Shown one piece after another: positions 1 through 9,441 of a DNA stretch of 64,000 nt (position 1 is its first letter; each line of letters begins with the position of its first letter). Both the position numbers and the translations under genes were made by a program. The DNA comes from Carnobacterium alterfunditum DSM 5972. Its GTDB lineage: Bacteria; Bacillota; Bacilli; Lactobacillales; Carnobacteriaceae. The notes beneath the pieces are model-generated. The model was not told where the DNA came from and did not search any database. It was given only the letters and a program-made list of their open reading frames with translations. The stretch is from assembly GCF_000744115.1 (NCBI RefSeq), contig NZ_JQLG01000004.1, forward strand, positions 248,001 to 312,000. The letters run 5' to 3'.

Positions 1-353
1 TTATTCTAAAAAAAATGACTATAAAGGGTTTAAAGACCTTGTACTTAAGGCTTCTCCTAAAGAGTTATCTCCTTTTATGCAGACTGCCCTTAAAACCCTG
101 CGTAAACACTTGCCTAGGATAAAACATACTTTTATGTATCCCTATTCTAACGGTGCTTTAGAAGGGTCAATCAATAAAATAAAAGTCATCAAACGGGTTG
201 CTTATGGTTATCGGAATTTTCAGAACTTTAGATGTCGTATTTTGATTAGTTTTAAAGCAAAAAAAAGCAGCGTGAGAGAATCTTCTCGCGCTGCTTAAAC
301 AAGACGTTATTTCCAACTAAATTTAGCTCATCCACACCATTTGACGTAGAGCC
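1..353 (+). mobile_element. ISL3-family insertion sequence, right end (left part outside window)
   Basis: Bases 1-353 match the last 353 bases of the complete ISL3 element at 46703-48202 (offset 47849), except for an inverted hairpin at 267-297. The right terminal sequence ends in GTAGAGCC at 353. The next bases, CAAAAAAA (354-361), are the likely 8-bp target duplication, but the left copy lies outside the window. The element sits directly against the T-tract of the rlmD terminator. Confidence 0.93.
2..298 (+). CDS. ISL3 transposase, C-terminal fragment (cut by window edge)
   Basis: This is the last 98 codons of a DDE transposase whose 5' part lies left of the window. It is the same reading frame as residues 342-439 of the full transposase at 46828-48147. 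The protein matches that copy until the last residues, which read SSVRESSRAA here and SSARRFSHAA there. The difference comes from inversion of the palindrome encoding the C-terminus, not from point mutations. An internal ATG at 77 could look like a start, but it is internal to the transposase frame. Whether the complete copy is active cannot be judged from this fragment. Confidence 0.9.
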   Translation, partial: YSKKNDYKGFKDLVLKASPKELSPFMQTALKTLRKHLPRIKHTFMYPYSNGALEGSINKIKVIKRVAYGYRNFQNFRCRILISFKAKKSSVRESSRAA

Positions 354-354
354 C

Positions 355-398
355 AAAAAAAACCCTGAAAACACCGCAATCACGGCATTCTCAAGGGT
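355..398 (-). terminator. Rho-independent terminator of rlmD
   Basis: On the minus strand, arms AACCCTTGAGAA and TTTTCAGGGTT pair with an inner GCCG/CGG helix, followed by a run of eight T. It lies just after the rlmD stop at 407. The ISL3 right end abuts the T-run, so the insertion left the terminator usable. Confidence 0.85.
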
Positions 399-406
399 TC
401 ATAGAT

Positions 407-1783
407 TTAATTTCTAGTCAATAAAGTAACACTTTCCACGTGTGTTGTTTGAGGGAAAAGATCTACTGGTTGAACTTTCTTAACCGTATATCCGCCTTCA
501 GTTAACAATGCTAAGTCACGAGATAACGTAGCTGGGTTACAGCTTACGTAAATCATTTTAGTAGGTTTCATTGCAATAACGGCATCTGTAAATTCTTTTT
601 CAAGTCCTTTACGAGGAGGGTCAACAACTAATAAATCAGCTGTACGGCCTTCTTCAGCCCAGGCAACCATAACTTCTTCAGCAGCGCCTGCTTCAAATGT
701 TACGTTATCAATGTTGTTCAATTCAGCATTTGCTTTAGCGTTTTCGACTGCTGGTTCGATTACTTCGATACCATAAACGTGTTTAGCATTTTTAGCTAAT
801 GTCAACGTGATCGTTCCGATCCCACTGTATGCATCAATAACGGTTTCTTCGCCTGTTAATTCAGCAAAGTCTAAAACAGTTTGATACAATTTTTCAGTTT
901 GAAGCGGATTAACTTGATAGAATGAGCGATGAGAGATTTCAAATGTGTTGCCTAACAATGTGTCTTTAAATTTGTCTTCACCATATAAAACAATTGAGTC
1001 TTCACCTAAAATAACGTTCGTGTGTTTAGGATTGACATTTTGCACAATGCTGACAACTTCTGGAATAGCTTCAAGAATATCTGGAATGATTTTACTTGTT
1101 GGGAATAATTTAGCTGTTCTTGTCACTAAAACAATCATGATTTCCCCAGTGTAATACCCACGGCGAACGATGATGTGACGCAAGTTCCCAATGTTTTCAT
1201 TTTCATTATACGGTTTAACGCCGTAAACACGCATAATATCGCGGACCGCAATGATTGCTTCGTCGATTTTAGGATCTTGAATGTAGAAGTTTTCCATTGG
1301 GATCACTTCATGACTGTTTTTACGGAAAAAGCCAGTCGTTAATTTGTCATCGATTTTACGTACCGGAATTTGAGCTTTGTTACGGTATCCTGATGGATTA
1401 GCCATTCCAATCGTATCGTATACGGGTACATCTGGTAATTTTGCGATACGTTGCAAGCTATTGATAACTTGTTGTTTTTTAAAGTCTAATTGTGCTGGGT
1501 ATCTCATGTGTTGCAAAGGCGTGATGCCTACGCGTGTGTAATTTTCATCTTGGATCACGACACGGTCTTCACTTGAGTTCAAACGGTTCATAACTTTTGC
1601 ATAACCAAAAGATTTCCCAGTTTTGTGGATCTTGACTTCTACTTGTTCGCCTGGTAAGGCATTTTCAATAAAGAGCGAATAGCCTTTGATTCTTGCTACT
1701 CCAAAACCCTCATGTGTTAAATCTTCAATTTTAACGGTGTGTTTTTCATTTTTTTGTACTGGTACTACTTTATCTGCTTTCAT
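407..1783 (-). CDS. rlmD: 23S rRNA (uracil-C5)-methyltransferase, RlmD/RlmCD (YefA) family
   Basis: This SAM-dependent enzyme methylates C5 of uracil in 23S rRNA. Gram-positive RlmCD proteins act on both U747 and U1939. The 458-residue protein has an N-terminal TRAM RNA-binding domain (about residues 12-65) and a C-terminal methyltransferase domain with DAYSGIGT (SAM site), DPPRKG and the catalytic cysteine in VSCNPATLSRD. The cysteines that hold the [4Fe-4S] cluster in E. coli RumA seem to be missing: the usual CGGCxLQH region reads VGITPLQH. It follows dgkB in the conserved gatCAB-dgkB-rlmD order, with 424 bases between them. Start ATG at 1783 has AAGGGAGC upstream. Confidence 0.93.
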   Translation of the reverse strand: MKADKVVPVQKNEKHTVKIEDLTHEGFGVARIKGYSLFIENALPGEQVEVKIHKTGKSFGYAKVMNRLNSSEDRVVIQDENYTRVGITPLQHMRYPAQLDFKKQQVINSLQRIAKLPDVPVYDTIGMANPSGYRNKAQIPVRKIDDKLTTGFFRKNSHEVIPMENFYIQDPKIDEAIIAVRDIMRVYGVKPYNENENIGNLRHIIVRRGYYTGEIMIVLVTRTAKLFPTSKIIPDILEAIPEVVSIVQNVNPKHTNVILGEDSIVLYGEDKFKDTLLGNTFEISHRSFYQVNPLQTEKLYQTVLDFAELTGEETVIDAYSGIGTITLTLAKNAKHVYGIEVIEPAVENAKANAELNNIDNVTFEAGAAEEVMVAWAEEGRTADLLVVDPPRKGLEKEFTDAVIAMKPTKMIYVSCNPATLSRDLALLTEGGYTVKKVQPVDLFPQTTHVESVTLLTRN

Positions 1784-2207
1784 AAAAAAGCTCCCTTCGA
1801 TGACCTTATTTCATGTCTATTGTTTATCCGATTGTGTTTATTCTAGAACGTGTTCCAAAAAGAAGAGGCCATTTCGCTGCACAAATCAAGCTCGCTAGTC
1901 TATGACCAGATTGCGTGATCCCATCAACTCATGCGGTTCTATACTCTTTTTGTCACACTCCCTTTGTCAGTTAGTACGCCAGATATTTGATACTTTCTAT
2001 CATCCACTTAACTGGGAGTGTTCCTGACTCGACCGGCTAAACGGGATGGGATTAAAAATACGTTGTTATCTAATGATTCTAATCTACACTATTCGTGATG
2101 ACCTTTTTGGTTAACTGAAATTATTTCTTCCAATTCTCAAAAATATGAAAATGGAGTACTGACTCGTAATTATACAAGAAAACTTGTCTTAATTCAAAGT
2201 TTTTTCA
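1784..2207. other. Gene-free spacer between dgkB and rlmD, with an imperfect inverted repeat
   Basis: No credible ORF, tRNA or known riboswitch is seen. Arms ACACTCCC (about 1954-1961) and GGGAGTGT (about 2005-2012) can close a long stem-loop. Next to it, CGGCTAAACGGGA (about 2034-2046) resembles the left arm of the dispersed hairpin repeats described at 19 and 40 kb. It may hold decayed repeat or IS sequence, and probably the rlmD promoter near its 1800 end; I cannot identify it further. Confidence 0.4.
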
Positions 2208-3263
2208 TTATTTCTCATAAGCTTCTTTTGTTGAAGAGTGAATTTCGCCATCTCCGTTGATATCGCTGTTAGTCAAGCCTTCAACTTCCTTGATAAAGGC
2301 ATCTTCTAACACTTCAGAGGTTTCATCTTTATGGTCAACAGCTTTTTGAAGATCGTCTGTAGAGGCAATGATTTCAATGTGTTGATGTAAGTTTGTGAAT
2401 ACCACCGGTGCGTTACCGCCATATTCGCCATCCAAGTTGATCATCATTTTTGATTCATTGCCTGGACGCGCGATAATTTTACTTGTTTTCTTATATAAAA
2501 TATTTGGATTGGTAATGTGCCTTCCGCCATTTAAGACTTGTGCCACTAAACGCAACACATCAGGCAAGTTAGATGTTTTCACGATGATCAGTGTGAATTT
2601 GCCATCATCTAATAACGCATCTGGAGCGATTTGTTCGAAACCACCAATTGAATTGGTAAGAGCCACTAAAAACATCGTTGCTTCGCCTTCAAAGGTCCCA
2701 TCATCGTATTCGATGTGCATAGGGATCGGTTTGATCCGCGGCAATATTTCGGCCCCTTTAACAAAGTAAGCTAAATAACCAAAAATCGTTTTCAGTTGTG
2801 ATGGAACATCGTAGGTTAATTCTGTCATCATCCCACCGCCGCCAATATTGATGAAATAAGACAAGTCTTTCCCCATAATGGCTTCTCCAACATCCATAAA
2901 GAACGATTGTTTTTTATGGATGATTTTTGCTGCTTCTACTAAGTTATTTCGCGGAATGTGTAAAGCTCTAGCGTAATCATTCGTTGTTCCAGCAGGGATG
3001 ATAGCCAGTTTTGGTCTTTTTTTCAAACCGGCCATCCCATTTACGACTTCATTGATCGTGCCATCTCCGCCCGCTGCTACAATCAAATCAAAGCCTGCTC
3101 TTGCTGCTCTTTCAGCTTCGTTTTGTGCAGATTTGGGTTCAGGTGTTGTCGCATAAGCACTTGTTTCGTATCCTGCTTCTTCGTAAACTTGAAAGATCTC
3201 GACTAGATGTTTTTTTACTATTTCACGACCCGAAGTAGGATTAAAGATTACTCTTGCTCGCAT
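2208..3263 (-). CDS. dgkB: Diacylglycerol kinase (DgkB-type lipid kinase)
   Basis: DgkB phosphorylates diacylglycerol released by lipoteichoic acid synthesis, returning it to phosphatidic acid at the membrane face. The 351-residue protein has the DAGK catalytic fold: the N-terminal motif IFNPTSGRE, the nucleotide site AAGGDGTINEVVNG (about residues 62-75) and PAGTTNDYARAL (about 92-103). The C-terminal 45 residues are acidic and low in complexity, somewhat beyond the usual ~300-residue family length. It follows gatB by 29 bases and matches B. subtilis yerQ (dgkB) in position after gatB. ATG 3263 has a clear AAAGGAG site upstream. Confidence 0.93.
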   Translation of the reverse strand: MRARVIFNPTSGREIVKKHLVEIFQVYEEAGYETSAYATTPEPKSAQNEAERAARAGFDLIVAAGGDGTINEVVNGMAGLKKRPKLAIIPAGTTNDYARALHIPRNNLVEAAKIIHKKQSFFMDVGEAIMGKDLSYFINIGGGGMMTELTYDVPSQLKTIFGYLAYFVKGAEILPRIKPIPMHIEYDDGTFEGEATMFLVALTNSIGGFEQIAPDALLDDGKFTLIIVKTSNLPDVLRLVAQVLNGGRHITNPNILYKKTSKIIARPGNESKMMINLDGEYGGNAPVVFTNLHQHIEIIASTDDLQKAVDHKDETSEVLEDAFIKEVEGLTNSDINGDGEIHSSTKEAYEK

Positions 3264-3292
3264 AAAACTTCTCCTTTGCTTTCACTCCGATA

Positions 3293-4723
3293 TCAGCGTT
3301 TGCTTAATTCATCATTTAATAGTTTATTTACAACTCCTGGATTAGCTTGTCCCTTTGTCGCTTTCATAATTTGCCCGACTAAGAAGCCAACTGCACGGTC
3401 TTTTCCATTTTTAAAGTCTTCGATCGATTGTGCATTTTTATCTAATATCTCATTGATGATCGGCAATAATTTTGCTGGATCGCTTAGTTGGATCCACCCA
3501 TTTGCTTCAACGACTTCTTGCGCGTCTCCGCCAGTTATGATCAATTCGCGGAATACTTTTTTAGCTATTTTAGAACTGATCGTTCCATCGGCGATCAAAT
3601 TGATCATACCAGCTAAGTTTCCAGTTGTTAATTTGGTTTCATGCAGCTCTAATTTTTCACTGTTCAAGTACGCTGAAACTTCACCCATTAACCAGTTTGA
3701 AGCTTGTTTTGCATCTGCTCCGTTTGCTAAAGTACCTTCAAAGAAATCAGACATTTCTTTTGTCGCTGTTAAGACCATTGCATCGTATTCTGGCAGATCC
3801 AGCTCACTGATGTAGCGAATGCGACGATCTTTTGGCATTTCTGGGATCGTTGCTTTTACACGTTCGACCCATTTTTCATCAATGACGATATTTGGCAGAT
3901 CAGGTTCTGGAAAATAACGGTAATCGCTTGATCCTTCTTTGACACGCATCAAAACAGTATCGCCCGTTGCTTCATCGTAACGTCTTGTTTCTTGTTGAAT
4001 GACTCCGCCAGACAACAGGATCATTTCTTGACGTTTTTCTTCAAAAGCTAGACCACGGCGGACAAAGTTAAAGGAATTCAAGTTTTTCAATTCCGTTTTA
4101 GTCCCAAATTGTTCTTGCCCGATTGGACGGATAGAGATATTGGCATCACAACGCATTGAGCCTTCTTCCATTTTTACATCACTTACGCCTGTGTACTGGA
4201 TGATTTGCTTGATGGCTTCTAAATACGCATACGCTTCTTCTGGCGAGCGCATATCAGCTTCAGATACGATCTCGACTAGTGGTGTTCCTTGACGGTTTAA
4301 ATCGACATATGAATAGCCATCTGTTCCATGGATATTTTTCCCAGCATCTTCTTCTAAATGCAAACGTTCGATGCGGATCTTCTTTTTCTTGCCTTCTACT
4401 TCGATCTCGATCCAGCCATTATAGCCAATTGGTTGGTCAAATTGTGAGATTTGATACGCCTTTGGATTGTCTGGGTAAAAATAGTTTTTTCGATCGAATT
4501 TGGTATCTTCTGCGATCTCACAATTCAAGGCTAAAGCCGCTTTCATGCCAAACTCGATTGCCCCTTTATTGATAACGGGTAGAACACCTGGGTATCCCCA
4601 GTCAATGACATTTGTATTTGTGTTCGGTTCTGCACCAAAATGAGCTGGAGCAGGTGAGAACATTTTTGAGTCGGTTTTTAATTCTACGTGGACTTCTAGT
4701 CCGATTACTGTTTCAAAGTTCAT
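3293..4723 (-). CDS. gatB: Aspartyl/glutamyl-tRNA(Asn/Gln) amidotransferase subunit B
   Basis: GatB is the kinase/tRNA-binding subunit of GatCAB, which converts Glu-tRNA(Gln) (and often Asp-tRNA(Asn)) to the amide form in organisms lacking the matching synthetase. Full length at 476 residues: the N-terminal cradle begins [15 protein letters not shown], with conserved [11 protein letters not shown] near 260-275 and a C-terminal YqeY-like tail with [17 protein letters not shown]. It is the third gene of gatC-gatA-gatB, 15 bases after gatA, with AGGAGG before its ATG. Confidence 0.98.
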   Translation of the reverse strand: MNFETVIGLEVHVELKTDSKMFSPAPAHFGAEPNTNTNVIDWGYPGVLPVINKGAIEFGMKAALALNCEIAEDTKFDRKNYFYPDNPKAYQISQFDQPIGYNGWIEIEVEGKKKKIRIERLHLEEDAGKNIHGTDGYSYVDLNRQGTPLVEIVSEADMRSPEEAYAYLEAIKQIIQYTGVSDVKMEEGSMRCDANISIRPIGQEQFGTKTELKNLNSFNFVRRGLAFEEKRQEMILLSGGVIQQETRRYDEATGDTVLMRVKEGSSDYRYFPEPDLPNIVIDEKWVERVKATIPEMPKDRRIRYISELDLPEYDAMVLTATKEMSDFFEGTLANGADAKQASNWLMGEVSAYLNSEKLELHETKLTTGNLAGMINLIADGTISSKIAKKVFRELIITGGDAQEVVEANGWIQLSDPAKLLPIINEILDKNAQSIEDFKNGKDRAVGFLVGQIMKATKGQANPGVVNKLLNDELSKR

Positions 4724-4738
4724 ATCGATTCTCTCCTC

Positions 4739-6193
4739 CTACACATTTGGTTTTTCTTTATGAAATTCAGTAGCTTGTTCAAAAGCATAAGCTGCTTGAT
4801 AAATCGTTTGTTCGTCGAAATGGTTTCCAATCAATTGCAGACCGACTGGTAGCTCATTTGAAAAACCACATGGGATAGAGATAGCTGGTACACCTGCTAA
4901 ATTAACCGGTACAGTCAAGATATCGCTTAGGTACATTGCGATTGGATCATCGATTTGTTCACCGATGCCAAATGCAGTCGTTGGTGTTGTTGGCCCTAAG
5001 ATCAAATCAAATTCTTTGAATACTTTGTCGAAGTCTAGTCTGATCAATGTTCTTGTTTGGCCAGCTTTTTTAAAGTGAGCATCATAAAAACCTGAACTCA
5101 ACGAGAATGTCCCAAGCATGATCCGGCGTTTCACTTCCATACCAAAGCCTTCTGTACGTGATTTTATGAAAACTTCATCAAGCGTTTTTGCTTCTGTTGA
5201 ACGGTAACCATAACGGACCCCGTCAAAGCGTTGTAAGTTTGAAGAAGCTTCAGATGAAGCAATGATATAGTAAGCCGGCACACCAAATTTTGAGTGTGGC
5301 AAGCTGACTTCCTCAACGATAGCCCCTAATGATTTGAATGTATCGATTGCTTTAAGAACAGCTTCTTTCACGCCTGGTTCTAAGCCTTTCTCATTCAAAT
5401 ATTCTGTTGGGACACCGATTTTCATTCCCTTAACACCTGCTTCAATACCAGCAGTGAAATCTGGAACGTCGCCTTCATAACTCATAGAGTCATTCGCATC
5501 ATGTCCGCTGATAGCATTTAAAACTAAAGCATTATCTTTAACGGTGCGTGTCAATGGTCCAATTTGGTCTAAGCTTGATCCAAAAGCAATCAAACCGAAA
5601 CGCGATACGCGGCCATAAGTCGGTTTCATACCAACGATTCCGTTAAAAGCTGCCGGTTGACGGATCGATCCGCCCGTGTCCGTGCCTAAAGATACTGGGA
5701 TTTGACCGGCTGCCACTGCTGCTGCAGATCCACCTGAAGAACCACCAGGAACTTTATCCAGATTCCATGGGTTGTGTGTTTTATGATAATAAGACGTTTC
5801 AGTACTTCCGCCCATAGCAAATTCATCCATGTTTAGTTTCCCAACAGTGATCATGTTTGCTTCTTTTAATTTTTTCGTAACTGTTGCATCATAAACAGGA
5901 ACAAAGTCTTCTAATATTTTACTAGCCGCTGTTGTACGCGTGCCATTTGTTATGATGTTATCTTTGATCCCAATCGGTATACCTGACAGAATATTCGTTG
6001 GGTCAATACCTGCTGCATCAATTTCACGCGCTTGTTCAAGAGCTTCTGCTTCAGTCAATGTAATAAAAGCGCCAATTTTTTCTTCTGTCTCGTTGATGCG
6101 AGCAAATACGGCTTTTACTACTTCTTGAGCCGTTACTTCTTTTTTGACAAGCAAATCATGCAACTCTTCTATTGTGTAGTTTGTTATATTCAT
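4739..6193 (-). CDS. gatA: Aspartyl/glutamyl-tRNA(Asn/Gln) amidotransferase subunit A
   Basis: GatA is the glutaminase/amidase subunit that releases ammonia from glutamine for GatB. The 484-residue protein carries the amidase signature: catalytic lysine in [10 protein letters not shown] (about residue 78) and the serine pair in [14 protein letters not shown] (about 152-165), with [12 protein letters not shown] after it. It starts almost on top of the gatC stop (ATG at 6193, stop codon from 6195), so translation is probably coupled. Confidence 0.98.
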   Translation of the reverse strand: MNITNYTIEELHDLLVKKEVTAQEVVKAVFARINETEEKIGAFITLTEAEALEQAREIDAAGIDPTNILSGIPIGIKDNIITNGTRTTAASKILEDFVPVYDATVTKKLKEANMITVGKLNMDEFAMGGSTETSYYHKTHNPWNLDKVPGGSSGGSAAAVAAGQIPVSLGTDTGGSIRQPAAFNGIVGMKPTYGRVSRFGLIAFGSSLDQIGPLTRTVKDNALVLNAISGHDANDSMSYEGDVPDFTAGIEAGVKGMKIGVPTEYLNEKGLEPGVKEAVLKAIDTFKSLGAIVEEVSLPHSKFGVPAYYIIASSEASSNLQRFDGVRYGYRSTEAKTLDEVFIKSRTEGFGMEVKRRIMLGTFSLSSGFYDAHFKKAGQTRTLIRLDFDKVFKEFDLILGPTTPTTAFGIGEQIDDPIAMYLSDILTVPVNLAGVPAISIPCGFSNELPVGLQLIGNHFDEQTIYQAAYAFEQATEFHKEKPNV

Positions 6194-6194
6194 A

Positions 6195-6500
6195 CTATGC
6201 TCCTGCCTCCCCGTTGTCCATTATTGCAGGAACTTTGATAAAGCCATCTTTTTCTGTTTTTACATTTGTAAACAGCAATGCACGATCTGTTCCTGGAACT
6301 GCTTTGTCCTCGCGCATAACGTTGTATGTACGCAAGCCGTGGATCATTACCGGTACATTTTCAGTATCTAATTCTTCTAATTGTTCCACCATGTGGATGA
6401 TCGCATCCATTTGTTCTGTGAAATGAGCAATGCCTTCATCACTAATTTCTAGTTTTGCTAATTTGGCGACGTGTTTTACGTCCTCTTCAGTAATAGCCAT
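6195..6500 (-). CDS. gatC: Aspartyl/glutamyl-tRNA(Asn/Gln) amidotransferase subunit C
   Basis: GatC is the small subunit that wraps the GatA-GatB interface. The protein is 101 residues from ATG 6500, beginning [18 protein letters not shown], as family members do. A GTG at 6512 in the same frame gives a 105-residue form; neither start has a strong ribosome site, so the ATG is chosen by homology. First gene of the gatCAB-dgkB-rlmD group, whose promoter should lie in 6513-6660. Confidence 0.96.
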   Translation of the reverse strand: MAITEEDVKHVAKLAKLEISDEGIAHFTEQMDAIIHMVEQLEELDTENVPVMIHGLRTYNVMREDKAVPGTDRALLFTNVKTEKDGFIKVPAIMDNGEAGA

Positions 6501-6664
6501 CAGTTTGTTCACTCGCTTTCTTGGATAAATTATCTTAGTTCAAACTCCCTTACTATGATACCATAAACCACTTATATGCAGTATCTTAATTCTATCTTAA
6601 ATTTGCTTTTGCTTGTCTTGAGATTTTTCGCTCATCAAAAAACACTGCTAAATCTGTTAATTCT

Positions 6665-6693
6665 TTCACTTAGTGACCCCTTTTTGATATGAT
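6665..6693 (+). promoter_or_regulatory. Likely sigma-A promoter of the esterase gene
   Basis: TTCACT (6665-6670), a 17-base spacer and TATGAT (6688-6693) lie 18 bases before the chosen GTG start. The -35 box is only a moderate match. Confidence 0.5.
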
Positions 6694-6711
6694 AGTATTG
6701 AGGTGGAAAAA

Positions 6712-7452
6712 GTGAAAATAATCATTCGAAAAAGAACATTAGGAACCATACCGTTACTAGAGGTGGTATCGAGCGAGCAGCGCAATGTTCTGCTGCCATT
6801 GATAATTTATTACCATGGCTGGCAGTCATCGAAAGAACTGAATTTGACTCAGGCTCGTTATCTAGCACAAAAAGGATTTCGGGTATTATTACCTGATGCC
6901 ATGAATCATGGCGAGCGCAAGCAACCTGTTTCAAGAATTCCTGCTTTAACCTTTTGGCAAAGCATTCAAACAAATCTGTTCGAATTTTCGTTTATCATCG
7001 ATCATTTTCAAAAAATCGGGCTCGTTGGTGACGTGATTGGAGTCGGCGGAACGTCTATGGGCGGGATCACGACCTGCGCTTTGATGACCCATCATCCGGA
7101 AATCAAAGCAGCAGCCTGCTTGATGGGTTCACCCAAATTAGTAGCTTATCAAGAACGCCTTGTGCAATATGCCCGCAAATCAAACCGTTACTTACCTCAG
7201 GTGCAGGATGAACTGTTGAATTGGATCCCAAATTATGATTTGTCGCTGCATCCAGAAACATTGGACGGCCGGTCACTATTCATTTGGCATGGGAAACAAG
7301 ACGAAGTTGTCCCTTATCAAGACGTTGCTGATTTTGCAGAAGAACACAAAGAACTGCCGAATATTTTCTTCACCGACGAAAATGAAGGTCATTTGGTAAA
7401 AACAATTACAATGCGACAAGTAACAGCCTTTTTTGTGAACGAAGTGCTGTAA
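6712..7452 (+). CDS. Alpha/beta hydrolase, YitV-like prolyl-oligopeptidase-type esterase
   Basis: A predicted serine esterase of about 246 residues. Visible features are an oxyanion-type YYHGW, a nucleophile elbow GTSMGGI (about residues 108-114), a late aspartate in HGKQDEVVPY and a histidine in NEGHLV, which together form a catalytic triad. The substrate is unknown. The frame also has a GTG at 6703, but GAGGTGG at 6699-6705 is correctly spaced for GTG 6712, so that start is preferred. It is the only plus-strand gene in the first 31 kb and lies divergent from gatC, at the edge of the accessory block. A bidirectional terminator at 7790-7834 separates it from the thioesterase gene. Confidence 0.8.
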   Translation: MKIIIRKRTLGTIPLLEVVSSEQRNVLLPLIIYYHGWQSSKELNLTQARYLAQKGFRVLLPDAMNHGERKQPVSRIPALTFWQSIQTNLFEFSFIIDHFQKIGLVGDVIGVGGTSMGGITTCALMTHHPEIKAAACLMGSPKLVAYQERLVQYARKSNRYLPQVQDELLNWIPNYDLSLHPETLDGRSLFIWHGKQDEVVPYQDVADFAEEHKELPNIFFTDENEGHLVKTITMRQVTAFFVNEVL

Positions 7453-7489
7453 AAAAGGGCTTGACGAAGTCTGATGAAGGAGTAACACT

Positions 7490-7675
7490 CAAAAATGGCG
7501 CCACTCATTCGTCAAACTACCCAGCTCGTAGCAGTTAAGTTCAAAAATGACGCTACTCATTCATGAAACTACCCAGCTCGTAGCAGTTAAGTTCAAAAAC
7601 GACGCTACTCATTCATGAAACTACCCAGCTCGTAGCAGTTCAGGCCAAAAAAGACGCCACTCATTCGTGAAACCA
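7490..7675. repeat. Tandem array, 52-bp unit, about 3.5 copies
   Basis: The motif CCAGCTCGTAGCAGTT recurs with its GTAGC at 7528, 7580 and 7632, exactly 52 bases apart. A fourth partial unit starts near 7661. Each unit carries GTAGC and GCTAC as inverted arms. The array is bordered by GACGAAG..GGAGTA on the left and GACGAAGGAGTA on the right. The units touch each other with no spacers. Confidence 0.85.
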
Positions 7676-7789
7676 CCGTTGACGAAGGAGTAGCTCAAAA
7701 TAATTCTTATTTTTTCGTCAAATCAGGTTTTACCTAAAATTTTTGGTAACTGTTTTAGCTGCTCCACTACCACTAGAAATTGTAAATCA

Positions 7790-7834
7790 AAAAGAAGGAG
7801 CTAGAACAGTTTAACTGTCCCAGCTCCTTCTTTA
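7790..7834. terminator. Bidirectional terminator between the convergent esterase and thioesterase genes
   Basis: Arms AAAGAAGGAGCT and AGCTCCTTCTTT are perfectly complementary, with a second helix ACAGTT/AACTGT inside. A-rich and T-rich flanks allow use from both sides. Confidence 0.85.
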
Positions 7835-7862
7835 TTTTCGAATAAATATATAACTCGCGGAT

Positions 7863-8288
7863 TCATCCTTTGAACATGGCATCTTCTATTTTAACGGGGA
7901 TCCAGGTACCAATTGCTTTAGCAATCAGTTTCCCAGTTTCTTTGTCTGTTACGGAACATTCAACGATGATCAATTGTTTTCCTGGTTTGATCACTTCAGC
8001 TGTGGCGATGACCTCATCTGCAACAGCTGGACGAAGAAAATGCATCGTTAATTCTGAAGTCACGACTTGGTAATTTTCAGGTACCATAGTAACAGCAGCT
8101 GCTCCCCCCGCCGAATCTGCCAATGACGTGATGACTCCTCCATGGAAGTAGCCTAGATGTTGCGTCAACCAATCTTCTTTCTTCAAAGAGAGGACGGCTT
8201 TACCTGATTCTATCTTTTCCAACTTCCCACCAAGTGCGGTTAAAAAGGATTGCTTTTCATTTTTTCGTTCTTCATAAAATTGATTCAT
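7863..8288 (-). CDS. PaaI-type hotdog-fold thioesterase
   Basis: A 141-residue single-domain hotdog protein that likely hydrolyses acyl-CoA thioesters. The family signature is clear: LGYFHGGVITSLADSAGGAAA (about residues 46-66), then TSELTMHFLRPA, typical of YbdB/PaaI-like enzymes. It is the last gene of the thioesterase-ACAD-LysR group, 15 bases after the ACAD-like gene. Given the adjacent beta-oxidation operon it may release CoA from stalled or unusual acyl-CoAs (inference). ATG 8288 follows GGAGGAG. Confidence 0.85.
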   Translation of the reverse strand: MNQFYEERKNEKQSFLTALGGKLEKIESGKAVLSLKKEDWLTQHLGYFHGGVITSLADSAGGAAAVTMVPENYQVVTSELTMHFLRPAVADEVIATAEVIKPGKQLIIVECSVTDKETGKLIAKAIGTWIPVKIEDAMFKG

Positions 8289-8303
8289 AAAAGCACTCCT
8301 CCT

Positions 8304-9434
8304 TTAGTTTTTTATTTTTTTCCATTGTTTACTGATTTTTTTCAAATGAAAATCAGGTGTTTCACCTATATTTTTTACCGACTCGGAAATACTCTTGAAA
8401 TTTCTTAACACATGATCAGGCGCAAGTGTGGCGGACCCAAAAATACCGAGAACACCATCAATGATCTCATGGGACACCTCCATCGCTTTATACTTTAATT
8501 GAGTCACTTGGATCGTCGAAGGCTGAGTCTGAAGGTTGATGGCTGAAAAGTATTGCTCAGTGACCTCTAATTCGATTTTGTATTGAGCAAATTGCTGTTG
8601 GATATATGGTGCATCCATGAAGCGTTGCCCGAAGCGATTTATTTCTAACGCATGATTGAGCCCTTGATCAAAAACACTCCGGGTAATGCCCAATAATTGT
8701 GCGGCTACTAAGAGGTTCCACAAGTCGAGGACTTGTTTGAACACCTCATGATTGTTTTGCAAACTACCCAAAAATTGTTCTTCCCCTACAGCTAAGTTGT
8801 CGATCGTCAGAGTGGCCGTGCGTAGGGAACTTGCACTTTTTTTATTTTCACTATAATGGACTGTGATACCTGGCGTATTTTTTTCTAATAAAAAAAGGCC
8901 AAATTGATTTTTTTCTTGCGATGGGAGTGAGATTTTTGCCAACAAAAGGAAAAGATCAGATTCTTTGGTGCAGGCAACACCTTCTTTTCCTCCGCTGATT
9001 ACCCATCCGTTTTTCGTTTCACGCGCAACCGTTTGCATTTTCCTTAATTCAAAACCCGCTTCTAGTTCTTTGCTTGCAAATGTTGCGAATAGATCTTCCT
9101 CTACTAATTTATCTAGATATTTTTCTTTTTGTTCTTCGGTGGCAGAGAATTTCAAAGCCAAGATCCCAAACAAAATTTTACTTAAAAAATAATAGGATAA
9201 AGAAGGAAAATATTGCGAAAGCGTGTAGATAAATTCGCACAATGCTGGAATATTTTGTTCGGTTATCTTTTTTTCGGCAATTTCTTTGTATAACCCTTTT
9301 TCTTTAAAATAATTTTCCCACTTTTTAAAATCCTCATAAGTATACGGACGGTCGATCGTATTTTTCCGTATTTCCTGCCCCAAGTCTCCTTGAAGAGCTT
9401 GCGTGAATGATTCAATGATATCTATGTTCCTCAC
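8304..9434 (-). CDS. Acyl-CoA dehydrogenase-like protein, divergent, catalytic base not recognised
   Basis: About 376 residues with the acyl-CoA dehydrogenase outline: an N-terminal helical part, a central beta region with TVARETKNGWVISGGKEGVA and AVGEEQFLG, and a C-terminal helical bundle. The usual C-terminal YEGTxxIQ motif with its catalytic glutamate is not visible; the region reads SESVKNIGETPDFHLKK. The protein may be a non-canonical flavoenzyme or inactive. The frame is open to an ATG at 9479 inside the LysR gene. GTG 9434, preceded by AGGA at a short distance and 7 bases after the LysR stop, is a more natural coupled start, but the start is uncertain. Confidence 0.7.
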   Translation of the reverse strand: MRNIDIIESFTQALQGDLGQEIRKNTIDRPYTYEDFKKWENYFKEKGLYKEIAEKKITEQNIPALCEFIYTLSQYFPSLSYYFLSKILFGILALKFSATEEQKEKYLDKLVEEDLFATFASKELEAGFELRKMQTVARETKNGWVISGGKEGVACTKESDLFLLLAKISLPSQEKNQFGLFLLEKNTPGITVHYSENKKSASSLRTATLTIDNLAVGEEQFLGSLQNNHEVFKQVLDLWNLLVAAQLLGITRSVFDQGLNHALEINRFGQRFMDAPYIQQQFAQYKIELEVTEQYFSAINLQTQPSTIQVTQLKYKAMEVSHEIIDGVLGIFGSATLAPDHVLRNFKSISESVKNIGETPDFHLKKISKQWKKIKN

Positions 9435-9441
9435 TCCTGTC

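Noticed and set aside
1784-2207. T-box leader or tRNA gene
   Set aside because: No T-box antiterminator motif and no cloverleaf with a GTTCNANNC arm could be found on either strand.
2395-3815. Long plus-strand ORFs opposite dgkB and gatB
   Set aside because: They are shadows in antisense frames of well-conserved genes, without ribosome sites.
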